The notes: generated from the letters alone by a model not told the origin. 64,000 nt of DNA from G965267335 sp965267335 (GCA_965267335.1 OZ253953.1:496001-560000); one strand, 5' to 3'. Shown: positions 52,713 to 63,490, numbered from the stretch's first letter. Program-made: numbers and translations.

Positions 52713-54803
52713 TTGAATTTCTTCGAAACCAATATTGAATTTTTAAAGGGAGTTGGGCCCTCAAGAGCAAATTTGCTGAAAAAAGAACTCAGCATATTTA
52801 CCTATGGTGACCTGATTCAACACTATCCCTTCCGTTATGAAGACCGTACCCGTTTTTTCAAAATTTCTGAACTAATGCCTGACATGAGCAATGTACAGGT
52901 AAGGGGTCGGCTCAAGTCAATGAAATTAATCGGTGCGGGAAGAAAACAAAGGTTATCCGCTATGCTTGCAGACGAAACCGGAGAGGTCGAGCTTGTCTGG
53001 TTTAAGGGTGTTAGTTATATGCACAAATACCTGAAGCCGGGAGGGGTGTATGTCATATTTTCCAAACCCAATGTTTTTAGAAACCAGATCAGTTTTGCTC
53101 ATCCGGAGATAGAAGTCTACACTCCTGGTCATGACCAACAAGGCTTTCTGCAACCGGTTTACAATACTACCGAGCTGCTCAAAAAGAAATTCATCGACAG
53201 CAAGGCTATTTCCAGAATGCAAAAAACACTTTTGGAACAGTGTCAGAATGAAATTCGTGAATCGTTACCAAAGAGTATCATCGAAAAAATGGGTCTCATC
53301 GGCAAACGAACCGCAATGCTTCAGATTCACTTCCCCTCAGACCAAAGAATGCTGAACAAAGCGCAAACCCGGCTTAAATTTGAAGAGCTTTTTTTTATAC
53401 AACTCAAACTCTTTCAACAGAAAAACACTCAAAAAAGAGCCTTTGAAGGACATATCTTTAGCGAAATACCAATGGTCACCAAGTTCTACAATGATCATTT
53501 ACCCTTTGAGCTAACCAACGCCCAAAAGAAAGTCGTCAAGGAAATCCGAAGGGACCTCAACTCAGGTCGGCAAATGAATCGCTTACTTCAAGGTGATGTG
53601 GGAAGTGGAAAAACAGTTGTTGCTTTTATAACAATGCTAATGGCCATTGATAATAATGCACAGGCTTGTATCATGGCGCCCACTGAAATATTGGCTGAAC
53701 AACACTACCGTGGCCTGAAGGAGTGGGCTGATCTGCTAGGTATTCGAATCGCCATATTGACGGGTTCTACGAAAAAGAGTGATCGAAATATTATTCACAG
53801 GGAGCTGCTTGCCGGAGAACTGAACATGATAGTAGGAACGCACGCACTTTTAGAAGATACCGTGCAATTCCGAAACCTCGGGCTGTGCATCATTGATGAA
53901 CAACATCGGTTTGGGGTAGCTCAGCGTGCTAAACTTTGGACAAAGAATAAATCCATCCGTCCGCATATACTCGTGATGACGGCTACGCCTATTCCCAGAA
54001 CTCTGGCAATGACCTTGTATGGTGATCTTGATATTTCGGTAATTGATGAATTACCTGCCGGCAGAAAACCCATTAAGACCATCCATATGTACGATAGTAG
54101 TAGACTGAGGGCTTTCGGTTTTATTAAAGAACAAATCGAGCTGGGCCGACAGGTTTATATTGTATATCCGCTGATAGAAGAATCCGAAACACTGGATTTG
54201 AAAAACCTTAACGATGGGTACGAAAGTGTAAGAAGAGCCTTTCCTAATTATCATGTAAGCCTGGTACATGGCCGTATGAAGCCACAAGACAAAGACTTCG
54301 AAATGCAGCGGTTTGTAAAGGGGGAAACACACATCATGGTAGCAACTACCGTAATTGAAGTTGGGGTAAATGTTCCCAATGCAACCGTAATGGTGATCGA
54401 AAATGCCGAACGTTTTGGTCTGGCACAGCTTCATCAGCTCAGAGGACGAGTGGGTAGAGGAGGAGACCAGAGTTTTTGCCTGCTCATCTCTGATGTGAAG
54501 TTGACTAAGGAAAGTAAGATTCGACTTGACACTATGGTCAGGACCAACAATGGTTTTGAAATCGCGGATGTAGATCTGAAACTCAGGGGACCTGGTGACT
54601 TAGCAGGAACACAACAAAGTGGAGTACTGGACTTATTAATTTCAGATTTATCCAAAGACAGTAAATTATTAACCGAGGCCCGATATATCGCCCAGGAGTT
54701 GAGCGATGACGATCCCGGATTAGAAAAACCGGAAAATGCGCCATTAAGAACACATATTGCTTCGTTGAGAAAAACCGCTGTGAACTGGAGTAGGATTAGT
54801 TAA
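52713..54803 (+). CDS. recG: ATP-dependent DNA helicase RecG
   Basis: A 696-residue superfamily 2 branch-migration helicase that remodels stalled forks. The start is TTG 52713. The N-terminal wedge/OB domain (about 1-200; LKGVGPSRANLLKKEL) precedes Walker A GDVGSGKTVVA, motif II IIDEQHRFGV, motif III TATPIPRTLAM and motif VI QLRGRVGRGGDQ. It lies four bases into the convergent kinase-like gene tail. A ctcacg/cgtgag hairpin lies in the 33 bases between gldD and its start. Confidence 0.95.
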   Translation: MNFFETNIEFLKGVGPSRANLLKKELSIFTYGDLIQHYPFRYEDRTRFFKISELMPDMSNVQVRGRLKSMKLIGAGRKQRLSAMLADETGEVELVWFKGVSYMHKYLKPGGVYVIFSKPNVFRNQISFAHPEIEVYTPGHDQQGFLQPVYNTTELLKKKFIDSKAISRMQKTLLEQCQNEIRESLPKSIIEKMGLIGKRTAMLQIHFPSDQRMLNKAQTRLKFEELFFIQLKLFQQKNTQKRAFEGHIFSEIPMVTKFYNDHLPFELTNAQKKVVKEIRRDLNSGRQMNRLLQGDVGSGKTVVAFITMLMAIDNNAQACIMAPTEILAEQHYRGLKEWADLLGIRIAILTGSTKKSDRNIIHRELLAGELNMIVGTHALLEDTVQFRNLGLCIIDEQHRFGVAQRAKLWTKNKSIRPHILVMTATPIPRTLAMTLYGDLDISVIDELPAGRKPIKTIHMYDSSRLRAFGFIKEQIELGRQVYIVYPLIEESETLDLKNLNDGYESVRRAFPNYHVSLVHGRMKPQDKDFEMQRFVKGETHIMVATTVIEVGVNVPNATVMVIENAERFGLAQLHQLRGRVGRGGDQSFCLLISDVKLTKESKIRLDTMVRTNNGFEIADVDLKLRGPGDLAGTQQSGVLDLLISDLSKDSKLLTEARYIAQELSDDDPGLEKPENAPLRTHIASLRKTAVNWSRIS

Positions 54804-55861
54804 TACCTCGTCCTCTTTTTCTTATCCAGACTCCTCATCGGTTTCAGAAGAGTCATTTTGAGATTTTTCTTGACGACCTCGCCCATGTTCCTGCACTTGA
54901 GAAAAGTAGGTTCCTTATAGTGCTCGGCTAATTCTTTTTTGAGTTGATTTACTTTCTCCGGTACGGAAATCTTATCAATACACATGATATCGAGTAAGTC
55001 CTTCACTCTGTATCGCGAAGATCTCAACCGTTTAGCGATCAGCGTTCTTTCTTCCTTCTGGTACTGTCGTGCCGTTTCTGGAGGAATCAACTCTGTACAA
55101 AGTTGTACTGCTCTGTAGTTCTCCTTAAAAAACTGTGGCAAATACATCGTCTTTTTACCTTCATAGGACTGCTGGTCAAAATCCATTGGACGGATTCTGT
55201 ACTGGGCATCTTCAAAATCAGGAGTAATATCCACCACATAATTATATGACCTCATGTCTCCGAGCAAAACTACAAAGCACCGCTCATTGAATTTTATAAA
55301 TTCTTTTGCTAGCCTTACTTTGTTCAGATTGGGGTCGTCCAGGTAGTTTTTTATGAAATCATCACCTGGCACACCAGCAATGTGATCTTCTATCAAGGTA
55401 TCCTGATCAACGATATAGTTTACTTTGTTTGGTGAAAGGATATGCTCCATTTCAAGTCCGTAAACGCGTGAAGCATCAGCTTGTTTTACGTAGTAATAAC
55501 CAAAGTTATCGTTGAGCGTATTTCGCAAGCGAATTCGGAATGGCCTTGAATTACCAAAGGTACAGAACTCAATCCGGCTGATTTCCAGATGCTCTACCAG
55601 GTCCATATCTCCATCCAGATTCAGGTACGCATAAATCTCTTTCAGGCCCTGATGAATCTCCTTCATTTCACTTTCCTGATACATTACACTCAGCCATAAA
55701 GTATCCTCATCGTTTTTATCATAAATCGGTGTGGAATAGCTGAATCTAACCAGATCATGATAAGCGATGGGTACCTTCATCTCCCTGGAATATTTTTTTA
55801 AATACTTCCTTAGCTCAGGGATGATCTGATACTGCTTTTTCTTTTTGGAAATGGTATTCAT
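54800..55861 (-). CDS. Uncharacterised protein with kinase-like residue pattern
   Basis: A 353-residue soluble protein not recognised as a named family. The sequence nevertheless shows a spaced kinase-like set: Lys 126 in YYYVKQADASRVYGLEMEH with Glu 137/139, a hinge-like TLIEDHIAGVPGDDF (about 155-169), the catalytic-loop pattern LLGDMRSYN with Asp 202 and Asn 207 (D+5, as in aminoglycoside-phosphotransferase-like kinases), and the metal motif RPMDFDQ with Asp 227/229. Basic N- and C-termini flank this. A cytoplasmic atypical kinase or phosphotransferase is inference only. It converges with recG. Confidence 0.7.
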   Translation of the reverse strand: MNTISKKKKQYQIIPELRKYLKKYSREMKVPIAYHDLVRFSYSTPIYDKNDEDTLWLSVMYQESEMKEIHQGLKEIYAYLNLDGDMDLVEHLEISRIEFCTFGNSRPFRIRLRNTLNDNFGYYYVKQADASRVYGLEMEHILSPNKVNYIVDQDTLIEDHIAGVPGDDFIKNYLDDPNLNKVRLAKEFIKFNERCFVVLLGDMRSYNYVVDITPDFEDAQYRIRPMDFDQQSYEGKKTMYLPQFFKENYRAVQLCTELIPPETARQYQKEERTLIAKRLRSSRYRVKDLLDIMCIDKISVPEKVNQLKKELAEHYKEPTFLKCRNMGEVVKKNLKMTLLKPMRSLDKKKRTRY

Positions 55862-55945
55862 TCTATTGCTACTCTAATAAGAAAACGAATCTAGAAGAAT
55901 TTTGATTCAAAGCCACATTATTACATGGTTTGATATTGTAATTCT

Positions 55946-55962
55946 ATCAGTGATTCACTGAT
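55946..55962. promoter_or_regulatory. 17-bp palindrome between divergent genes
   Basis: atcagtga and tcactgat are perfect 8-base complements around a single T. It lies 84 bases from the kinase-like start and 174 from the giant T9SS gene start. It has no T-run, so an operator is likelier than a terminator. Confidence 0.35.
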
Positions 55963-56136
55963 CATACTGCAAAAAACAGCTATAGGGAACCATTATCGAC
56001 TGATCGAGGAATCAATTACCTGAACTGTAAGGGAATCGCTCAATTTTATAGATTTAACAACTAGCCTTACCAATAGGCGTATCATTTAGTACAGCCAATC
56101 CATTGCTATTACACTAATTCAACTTCATTTTAAATT

Positions 56137-59100
56137 ATGCACCGTTCAAAACATATATTTCGAGGCTTCTTGCTCGTGCTTATTTGCCTTTCCATACAAA
56201 ATGGATATGGCCAGAGTACCTCCTGGACTGGAACAACAAATGAGAAATGGCGAACCGCATCCAACTGGACTAATGGTGTGCCCAGTTCAACAACTGATGT
56301 TATCATTGGGGACGCAAACTTTACTGGTGCTAATCAACCAACACTGCGTGCAGGTTCCGGGCAAGGGTATTGTAAGTCAATTACAATTGGCAATAGTACT
56401 AAATCATCATATCTAACTATCAAGGATAAATTGGATGTATCCGGAGATGTGCTTATAGGTAGTAATGGAACTATTGATCAAGACGGAGGTAATTTTTCGA
56501 TAAGTGGAGATTGGCTTAATTCTGGTGCATACATTCCGAAAAATGCCAGCACTAGAGTATATTTTACCGGTACCTCACAAACAATAGGTGGCAGTACGGT
56601 AACGGATTTCGAACGTTTATACATCAATAGTGGAAATACAGTAACTCTAGGTCAAGATGTCATGATTTCCACATTTATCAGTTTATCCGGTACCTTTGAT
56701 CCTACAGAAAATTTTTCCGTAACAGGTTCCGGTGATGTAGTAGTTAACGCGGGTGGTACATTAAAAGTAATGGCATCAACATTTGGCGGTAATTATGATC
56801 CCACTGTTACAATCGACCTGGCAAACTCTTCTTCAATAGTTGATTATGCATCTACCACTGTTAATCAGACAATCGATAACTCCATTACTTATCAAACATT
56901 GAACATAAGTGGAACGACAACAAAAACACCTGGAAATAATTTAAGTATTCAAAATGAGTTGAACATCAATTCAGGCACATTGGATTTGGGTACCTTTACG
57001 GCTAACAGGACCACAGCTGGGGGTAATCTGACCATAGCGTCAGGAGCCAGCTTAAAAATAGGTGGAACAAATACATTTCCTACAAATTATTCAACAAGCA
57101 CTTTATCCAATACGAGTACAGTTGAGTACTATGGCGGAAATCAAACAGTAGCTGATGAGAGCTACGGAAACCTTATTTTGAGCAGTAGTAGCGGAGTTGT
57201 TGTCAAAACCATGCCATCAAATGCAATGACAATTAATGGAAATTTGACAAGTTCCGTTTCAAGTGGATTCATGAGTTTTACTGCTTTGAATAACATTGAT
57301 ATACTTGGTAATATTAATTTAGGCAGTAATTCAATCTTCGATGGAGGTACAGGTTTGTCCCATTCAACCAGTGGGAATTGGGTAAATAATGGTACGTATA
57401 ATGGTTGTAATTCTACTTTTAGTTTTAATGGTGTAGGTACAACCATTAGTGGAACAGGTACTACGAACTTCGGTGACTTGGTCATTACGGGAAGTGGAAC
57501 CGTACTGAATCTAAACTATTCACTTAACCTATGTGGTAATTTTTCTACTTCGGGTGGTGGCACATTCACACACACCGCAGGAGGAACAGGCAATATTACT
57601 ATGTCAGGAACTTCAAAAACAATTTCTGGAACAAACATTAGCTTCAGCAATTTCATCATTACCGGTTCTATTAGTACCACAAGCTCATTTACCATAGCCG
57701 GCAACTTTACTGTGAACGGAACATTTTCTGCCACTGATGGAACTATATCCTACATCGGCACAAGTAAAATCATTGACGGATCAGGTTCGATTCAATTATC
57801 CGCTTTGTCTATCAGTGGTTCCATAACAACTTCTCGTAACTTGCTGATTTCATCCAATTTTTCGGTTTCCGGGTCTTTCACAGCCAACTCTGGCCTGATC
57901 ACTTTCAATGGTAATTCGACATTCTCCGGTAGTGCTGACATTTTCAACATCCGTATTACAGCTACGGAAACGTTGATTATGGGTTCAAATGCTGAGCTGG
58001 GAATTGCAGGTTCGGTGACCTTAGATGCCGGAGGCACCTTTAATACCAGTTCTAACGTACCCAACACCGTGAATTATAATTCTTCGGGTAATCAGACACT
58101 GGTGTTCTCTACATTTCATCATTTAATAGTTTCGGGAGGCAGCACTAAAACCCCTTCAACTGGTCTTACGGTAAATGGAGACTTTACGATTTTTCTTTCT
58201 ACCAGCTTTGACGCACTAAGTTATACTCATGATATCAAAGGTGATTGGAACAATTACGGAACCTTTATATTGGGTTCTTCCATCGTAGAATTTAGCGGAA
58301 GCAGTGATGCTGAAATCACCGGTGCAACAACCTTTAATGTAGTAGAAATCAATAAGAACACAACAAATATAATAACCTTGAATAGTGATATAACTACCGA
58401 TAGCATCGCAATGACATCAGGAAGTTTATTAACTGAAGCTAATTCTATAACAATCACAAACACACGAACAGGCAATGGAATTATTCTTGGTACAATAATT
58501 CGTACACATACCTATAACACCTCCACTGATTATGCATTTGAAGGACCCTATCACACTGTAAACTTTAGCTCAATTGTTGGGACCATTACTTCAATATCTA
58601 TTACTATTGAAGTAGGACCTAACCTTACTTTTCCAGGAGCAGCCAGTGTTAATCGTACCTATGATATTACTGTTACAGGTGGAACCAGTTATTCTGCCAC
58701 CCAAAGATTCCATTATGAACAAGGGGAAATTAACGGTAACGTTGAAAGTGCCATGACAATATGGAACGACTTGGGTACTAGCACTTGGACTGATTATTCT
58801 AAATCCTCCAATGATGTCACAAATAATTGGGTGGAACTCTCAGGAATCACCGATTTATCAAATTTATGGACGATCTCGGAGGGGTTAATTAAGTACAGTT
58901 GGAACGGGTCTGTTGATACTGATTGGTTAGAAACAAATAATTGGACCCCTGTTGGCACACCAGCATCAGGAGACGTGGTTCATTTGGGTGATCTATCCTT
59001 TACTAATCAACCGATCATTAATTCTACGGAAAACATTAAAAAAATATACTTCAATTCTACCACTCCTACTACATTAACATTTGCTTCGGGCGCTAACCTC

Positions 59101-62100
59101 ACAGTTCAAGGTAATATTGATGGACTATGGTCTTCAGATGCCATGCACACCTTGGATATTGGTTCAGAAACTGTAAGTACTTTAAGCGACATTGTGCTCA
59201 GCAACGGTACTTCCAATCGAGCTATTAATCTTCTTTGCAATACAGGCACAATAAATATCTCTGGATCTCTTACTCAAAATGGTGGGGCAGACATTACCTT
59301 TAGTGGTGCATCTAACTTAAATATACAGGGTGATTTTAACTATGAAAGTGGCACATTCACAGCCGGTTCTTCTATTGTTACATATAACGGTACGGCCTTA
59401 CAAAATATTGGTGGCGTAAGCTATAATGATCTTATTGTTTCCAAAAGTAGCGGGCTTGCAAATATAAATTCAGAGGTGATCGTTAATAACGATTTAACAA
59501 TTTCCTCAAGCAGTACTTTAGGAGTAAACGCGACAACCACCGTGAACGGTAATATAGATATTCAACTGGGTAATACGTTAAGCTTTCCTGGCTCCGACAC
59601 CATAAATATTGGTGGTAACTGGAATACAGCGGGAACATTCACCTCTGGCTCGGGAACGGTAATATTCAACGGGACGGGTGCACAAAGTATTAATGCAACT
59701 TCCCTGAACAATCTCGTTATCAACAAAGCCTCAGATACTTTAAGCCTTGATGGTAATTTGACTCTAAATGGTAATATATCCGTACTCAGCGGATCGGTAG
59801 AAGTAGGTACTTATCAGGTGAATAGAAGTACCTTCGGTGGAACAGCTTCATTAGATTCGGGAACCTATGTTCGTTTCGGTGGTAATTCCATACAGATTAA
59901 CAATTTCAGTGTCCTCGCAGCAGACACACATAGCACGATTGAATACTATACTTCAGATGCAAGGAATTTGCTGCCAATAGCTTATGGCAATCTTATCCTT
60001 AATAATGGTGGTGCAAACTCGAAAACAATGATTGGAGCCACCACGATCTTGGGTGATTTGACGGTCAATTCCAACTCCACTCTTGTAGCACCAAGTACCA
60101 CTTTGACACTATATGGTGACCTTGTAGTGAATGGTAGTTTTAGTCACAACAATGGCACAATAACTTTCAATGGAACCAATAAAACTGTTGATGGCAATAT
60201 TACTTACAATAATATGGTCATAAATGGTAGCTACGACTTTGTTTCAGGAAGCTTAACCATTGACGGTGATCTGGACGTTTCTTCCTCCGGAGATTTCGAT
60301 GTATCAAGTTTAACTGTTATAGCAAGTGGAGATTTTACCAATTCTGGTATTGTTACATCAAGCGGAACAGTCACATTTACTGGTACTCAGGTCCAAACAA
60401 TTCGATTACTTAATGCCATCACGTCCTCGTCCAGTGGTATAATAAATTTTAACGGAACTATATCACCTGTTTTTAATTCTACTTCATCACCGCAATTTGC
60501 CACCGTTAATATCAATAACACCGCACCAATTACGGCATCTCAGCCGTGGACAGTATTTGTTGCTATGAATGTTGCCGGTGGTTCAACATGGAATGGAGGT
60601 CCATTAACACATAATTTTCTTGGGAATTTTACTAATTCCGGAACAGTTAGTTCCAATGGTACATTGAGGTTTGTTCCTACAAGCAGCAGTAACGTTGATT
60701 TAGGAACAAATTTCACCACTACCAATGAAATTGAATTTGGTGGAACAGGAGTAATCACGCTGACCGATAACAGTCCTACTTTCAATACGGTCAGAATATC
60801 GAATACGAATGCTGCCGGTGTGACAGCCGGCTCTCCCTGGATAGTCGGTCAGGATTTGATCATTGAAAATAATGCCCAACTAAACTGCGGCACATTTTCT
60901 CACACCATATCAGGAAACTTTTCAAACAGTGGCATACTAAATGGGGAAACTTCAAGTATAACTTTTAATAGTACCGCTGGTTCAGACGCTATAAGTGGTG
61001 TTGGAGATTATAACTTTAACAATATAATATTTGACACGAATTCTGATTTGGATGTTGTTTCAAACATTTCAGTTGATGGTACTTTAACTAACAATACGGA
61101 TTCTTTGAAGTTCCTTAATCAAACGGTATCCTTTATTGGTAGTAACAGTTCCAGTATCAATGGAACTCATATCACATCTTTTAATGATCTTGTTATTAAC
61201 AAATCCGCAAGCTCAGTTACGATTGATACCACTGTTGAACTTACCGGTTTTATGAATCTTACCAACGGGCCTTTTGAACTCAATGGGAATACGCTATCAA
61301 TAACCAATCAAAACCCTTCAGCCGTTGCACGTACAAATGGTTATATTTTGAGCGAAGATACATTGTTCAGCAGTGTGGTCTCTTGGTCCATCGGAACAGA
61401 TTTACTTGAATATGAGTTTCCATTTGGAACAAGCTCCGGAGACTATATTCCTTTCTTATTTCAATTGAATAGTGGGGATGCTGGCACTGTAAATGTAGCA
61501 ACCTATGGCACCGGGTCTGATAATTTACCTTTACCTCCCACAGTGGGACAGTTAAACAATAATGGGGTAAATAATAGTGCAAATACTGTTGATCGCTTCT
61601 ATCATATTGACTTGGTTGGTTCTACGAATCCTGATGTTGATGTAACCTTTAACGCATCCGTAGCAGAAGTCGGTTCAATTGGTTCTCTTCAGGCTCAGCG
61701 ATGGGGAAGTGGTTGGGATGCTCCCCTACCGGGTCAGGTAGCAGGCGCAACTTCAGTAATGGTACCAGGTGTTACACAGTTCTCACCTTGGGCAATTTCT
61801 GGAAATAATAGCCCCCTACCAGTAAATCTGCTGGGATTTAATGCGGTTAAACAAGGAGGTGTTGTAAAATTAGATTGGCAAACTTCAGAAGAAGTTAATA
61901 ATAAATACTTTGATGTTGAGAAATCATCGGATGGAATACATTTTTCTAAAATAGGTCAGGTTGAGGGCACCAATAACTCCAATCAGATATTAAAATATTC
62001 TTACATCGACCCTTTCTTAGTCAATGGTATTTCTTATTATCGTTTGAAACAAGTGGACTTCAACAATGACTTTAGCTATAGCCCACTCGTATCCATAAAA

Positions 62101-62364
62101 GAACTGGTTGAGGATAACGATATAATTATAAGCCCGAATCCCGCAAAGACTAATTTTAGTTTAATATTTAACAAGCCTCCGTCAAAGGAGGTTTCCTATA
62201 CCATTTCAGATATCTCTGGTAAAGTTGTAAATGTCGGTGTGATTCAAACAGCGGGTAGTAAAATTTCTGAAAAATTTGATTGTACCTCATTAGCAGCGGG
62301 AATCTATCTGGTACAAATTAAGCTAGACAATAAATTAATCGTGAAAAGATTGATTGTTGATTGA
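56137..62364 (+). CDS. Giant T9SS-secreted beta-solenoid adhesin-like protein
   Basis: A 2075-residue extracellular protein. A signal peptide (IFRGFLLVLICLSIQNGYGQ) is followed by a region opening SWTGTTNEKWRTASNWTNG. Residues about 80-1700 are tandem units of roughly 60-75 residues with the theme GNLTINGxL...TFNGTxQTI...YNNLVINK, typical of parallel beta-solenoid or filamentous-adhesin folds; a second NGSVDTDWLETNNW module starts a new block near 925. Toward the end is an Ig-like segment (LPVNLLGFNAVKQGG) and the type A T9SS sorting domain (1996-2075, SPNPAKTNFSL). It is probably surface attached and adhesive. Confidence 0.92.
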   Translation: MHRSKHIFRGFLLVLICLSIQNGYGQSTSWTGTTNEKWRTASNWTNGVPSSTTDVIIGDANFTGANQPTLRAGSGQGYCKSITIGNSTKSSYLTIKDKLDVSGDVLIGSNGTIDQDGGNFSISGDWLNSGAYIPKNASTRVYFTGTSQTIGGSTVTDFERLYINSGNTVTLGQDVMISTFISLSGTFDPTENFSVTGSGDVVVNAGGTLKVMASTFGGNYDPTVTIDLANSSSIVDYASTTVNQTIDNSITYQTLNISGTTTKTPGNNLSIQNELNINSGTLDLGTFTANRTTAGGNLTIASGASLKIGGTNTFPTNYSTSTLSNTSTVEYYGGNQTVADESYGNLILSSSSGVVVKTMPSNAMTINGNLTSSVSSGFMSFTALNNIDILGNINLGSNSIFDGGTGLSHSTSGNWVNNGTYNGCNSTFSFNGVGTTISGTGTTNFGDLVITGSGTVLNLNYSLNLCGNFSTSGGGTFTHTAGGTGNITMSGTSKTISGTNISFSNFIITGSISTTSSFTIAGNFTVNGTFSATDGTISYIGTSKIIDGSGSIQLSALSISGSITTSRNLLISSNFSVSGSFTANSGLITFNGNSTFSGSADIFNIRITATETLIMGSNAELGIAGSVTLDAGGTFNTSSNVPNTVNYNSSGNQTLVFSTFHHLIVSGGSTKTPSTGLTVNGDFTIFLSTSFDALSYTHDIKGDWNNYGTFILGSSIVEFSGSSDAEITGATTFNVVEINKNTTNIITLNSDITTDSIAMTSGSLLTEANSITITNTRTGNGIILGTIIRTHTYNTSTDYAFEGPYHTVNFSSIVGTITSISITIEVGPNLTFPGAASVNRTYDITVTGGTSYSATQRFHYEQGEINGNVESAMTIWNDLGTSTWTDYSKSSNDVTNNWVELSGITDLSNLWTISEGLIKYSWNGSVDTDWLETNNWTPVGTPASGDVVHLGDLSFTNQPIINSTENIKKIYFNSTTPTTLTFASGANLTVQGNIDGLWSSDAMHTLDIGSETVSTLSDIVLSNGTSNRAINLLCNTGTINISGSLTQNGGADITFSGASNLNIQGDFNYESGTFTAGSSIVTYNGTALQNIGGVSYNDLIVSKSSGLANINSEVIVNNDLTISSSSTLGVNATTTVNGNIDIQLGNTLSFPGSDTINIGGNWNTAGTFTSGSGTVIFNGTGAQSINATSLNNLVINKASDTLSLDGNLTLNGNISVLSGSVEVGTYQVNRSTFGGTASLDSGTYVRFGGNSIQINNFSVLAADTHSTIEYYTSDARNLLPIAYGNLILNNGGANSKTMIGATTILGDLTVNSNSTLVAPSTTLTLYGDLVVNGSFSHNNGTITFNGTNKTVDGNITYNNMVINGSYDFVSGSLTIDGDLDVSSSGDFDVSSLTVIASGDFTNSGIVTSSGTVTFTGTQVQTIRLLNAITSSSSGIINFNGTISPVFNSTSSPQFATVNINNTAPITASQPWTVFVAMNVAGGSTWNGGPLTHNFLGNFTNSGTVSSNGTLRFVPTSSSNVDLGTNFTTTNEIEFGGTGVITLTDNSPTFNTVRISNTNAAGVTAGSPWIVGQDLIIENNAQLNCGTFSHTISGNFSNSGILNGETSSITFNSTAGSDAISGVGDYNFNNIIFDTNSDLDVVSNISVDGTLTNNTDSLKFLNQTVSFIGSNSSSINGTHITSFNDLVINKSASSVTIDTTVELTGFMNLTNGPFELNGNTLSITNQNPSAVARTNGYILSEDTLFSSVVSWSIGTDLLEYEFPFGTSSGDYIPFLFQLNSGDAGTVNVATYGTGSDNLPLPPTVGQLNNNGVNNSANTVDRFYHIDLVGSTNPDVDVTFNASVAEVGSIGSLQAQRWGSGWDAPLPGQVAGATSVMVPGVTQFSPWAISGNNSPLPVNLLGFNAVKQGGVVKLDWQTSEEVNNKYFDVEKSSDGIHFSKIGQVEGTNNSNQILKYSYIDPFLVNGISYYRLKQVDFNNDFSYSPLVSIKELVEDNDIIISPNPAKTNFSLIFNKPPSKEVSYTISDISGKVVNVGVIQTAGSKISEKFDCTSLAAGIYLVQIKLDNKLIVKRLIVD

Positions 62365-62452
62365 TATTGCGGAGTTTACAAAATCCATTAATCCGTCTAT
62401 AGTTATGATGTCGTTTCATCTAGGAATATGTTGATTATAGACTTGAAATAGT

Positions 62453-63490
62453 TTAATTAAGGATATTTGTTTTGACAGGGGTCTCAAGTACCTTCTCAAT
62501 CATCCTTATCACTTCCAGTGCCTCTTCGGGTTTTACCATTAATTGTTCGCCTTCCCTTATGGCTTCAAAAACGTTCTCATAAAACATATAATAGGTTCCC
62601 TTGCGGGTAGGAACAGTAGCTTCTTCTTTGGTGTTTCTATTGACAATCACACCGTAGTTTTCCGGTTTCTCGATGCCCAAATTTTCCCAGTCTATTACTG
62701 GATTATCGAGTTGCTGCTCCTGTGGATCCATTCCATATTTGATATAGGATTCATCTCTTCCCTGAATCATATAAACAGGGCCGGGTTCTTTAGAAAACAT
62801 ATCGGAAGACAATACAACTTTAAAGTCTTTGTATTGCATAATGATTTTGAAGTAATCAATGACCTTACTGTTTCTTCTTTGAATTTGTAGGTCTGCTTCC
62901 ATCGACTCAGGATCACCCACCATTACTCTACATTGATCGATGAGATGCGAGCCTAAGTCATAAAGCAAACCTGCGCCATCATAATCTCCTTCTTTCCATT
63001 TTTTGGGGCCTATTTCCGGACGATATCTGGGAATACTCATATGAATCTCTTCGATAGGACCAAAGTCATGATAGGTCAGTAGATAACGCAATGTTTTATA
63101 GCCGCCATCAAGCCTCCTGTTCTGAAAAACGGCCAGGATCAGATTTGCCGCTTCTGCCATCTGAATTAATTCTTCGGCTTCGCTACTGGTTGTTGTAAAT
63201 GGTTTTTCAACCACGATATGTTTACCGGCAAGCAAGGCTTGTTTCGCCATGGTGTAGTGAAGGTGAGGTGGAGTATTAACCACGATCAATTCTATTTCCT
63301 GATCCTCTAAAAGTTCCTCATAGGATCTCACAATTTTAGCATCAGGATATAATTCTTGAGAGGTATTTTTTGTTCTTTCCAGTATGGATTTCAAAATGAA
63401 TTGATCGCTCTTCTCAATAAACGGGGCATGAAAAACGCGTCCGCTCAATCCAAAAGATGCTAGTCCTACGGAAATGGGTTTGGTACTCAT
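62453..63490 (-). CDS. Gfo/Idh/MocA family oxidoreductase
   Basis: A 345-residue NAD(P)-dependent dehydrogenase acting on a sugar or related substrate. The Rossmann domain begins SVGLASFGLSGRVFHAP, and the signature VVEKPFTTTSSEAEEL contains the conserved EKP. The C-terminal domain includes GLLYDLGSHLIDQ with the catalytic-site Asp/His. The best match by wording is the sugar-dehydrogenase-like branch including scyllo-inositol dehydrogenases. It is monocistronic and upstream of two tRNA genes on the same strand. Confidence 0.9.
   Translation of the reverse strand: MSTKPISVGLASFGLSGRVFHAPFIEKSDQFILKSILERTKNTSQELYPDAKIVRSYEELLEDQEIELIVVNTPPHLHYTMAKQALLAGKHIVVEKPFTTTSSEAEELIQMAEAANLILAVFQNRRLDGGYKTLRYLLTYHDFGPIEEIHMSIPRYRPEIGPKKWKEGDYDGAGLLYDLGSHLIDQCRVMVGDPESMEADLQIQRRNSKVIDYFKIIMQYKDFKVVLSSDMFSKEPGPVYMIQGRDESYIKYGMDPQEQQLDNPVIDWENLGIEKPENYGVIVNRNTKEEATVPTRKGTYYMFYENVFEAIREGEQLMVKPEEALEVIRMIEKVLETPVKTNILN

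Noticed and set aside
56137..62364. CRISPR-like repetition
   Set aside because: The repeats are coding and degenerate, with no constant spacer length, and translate into a single solenoid protein.
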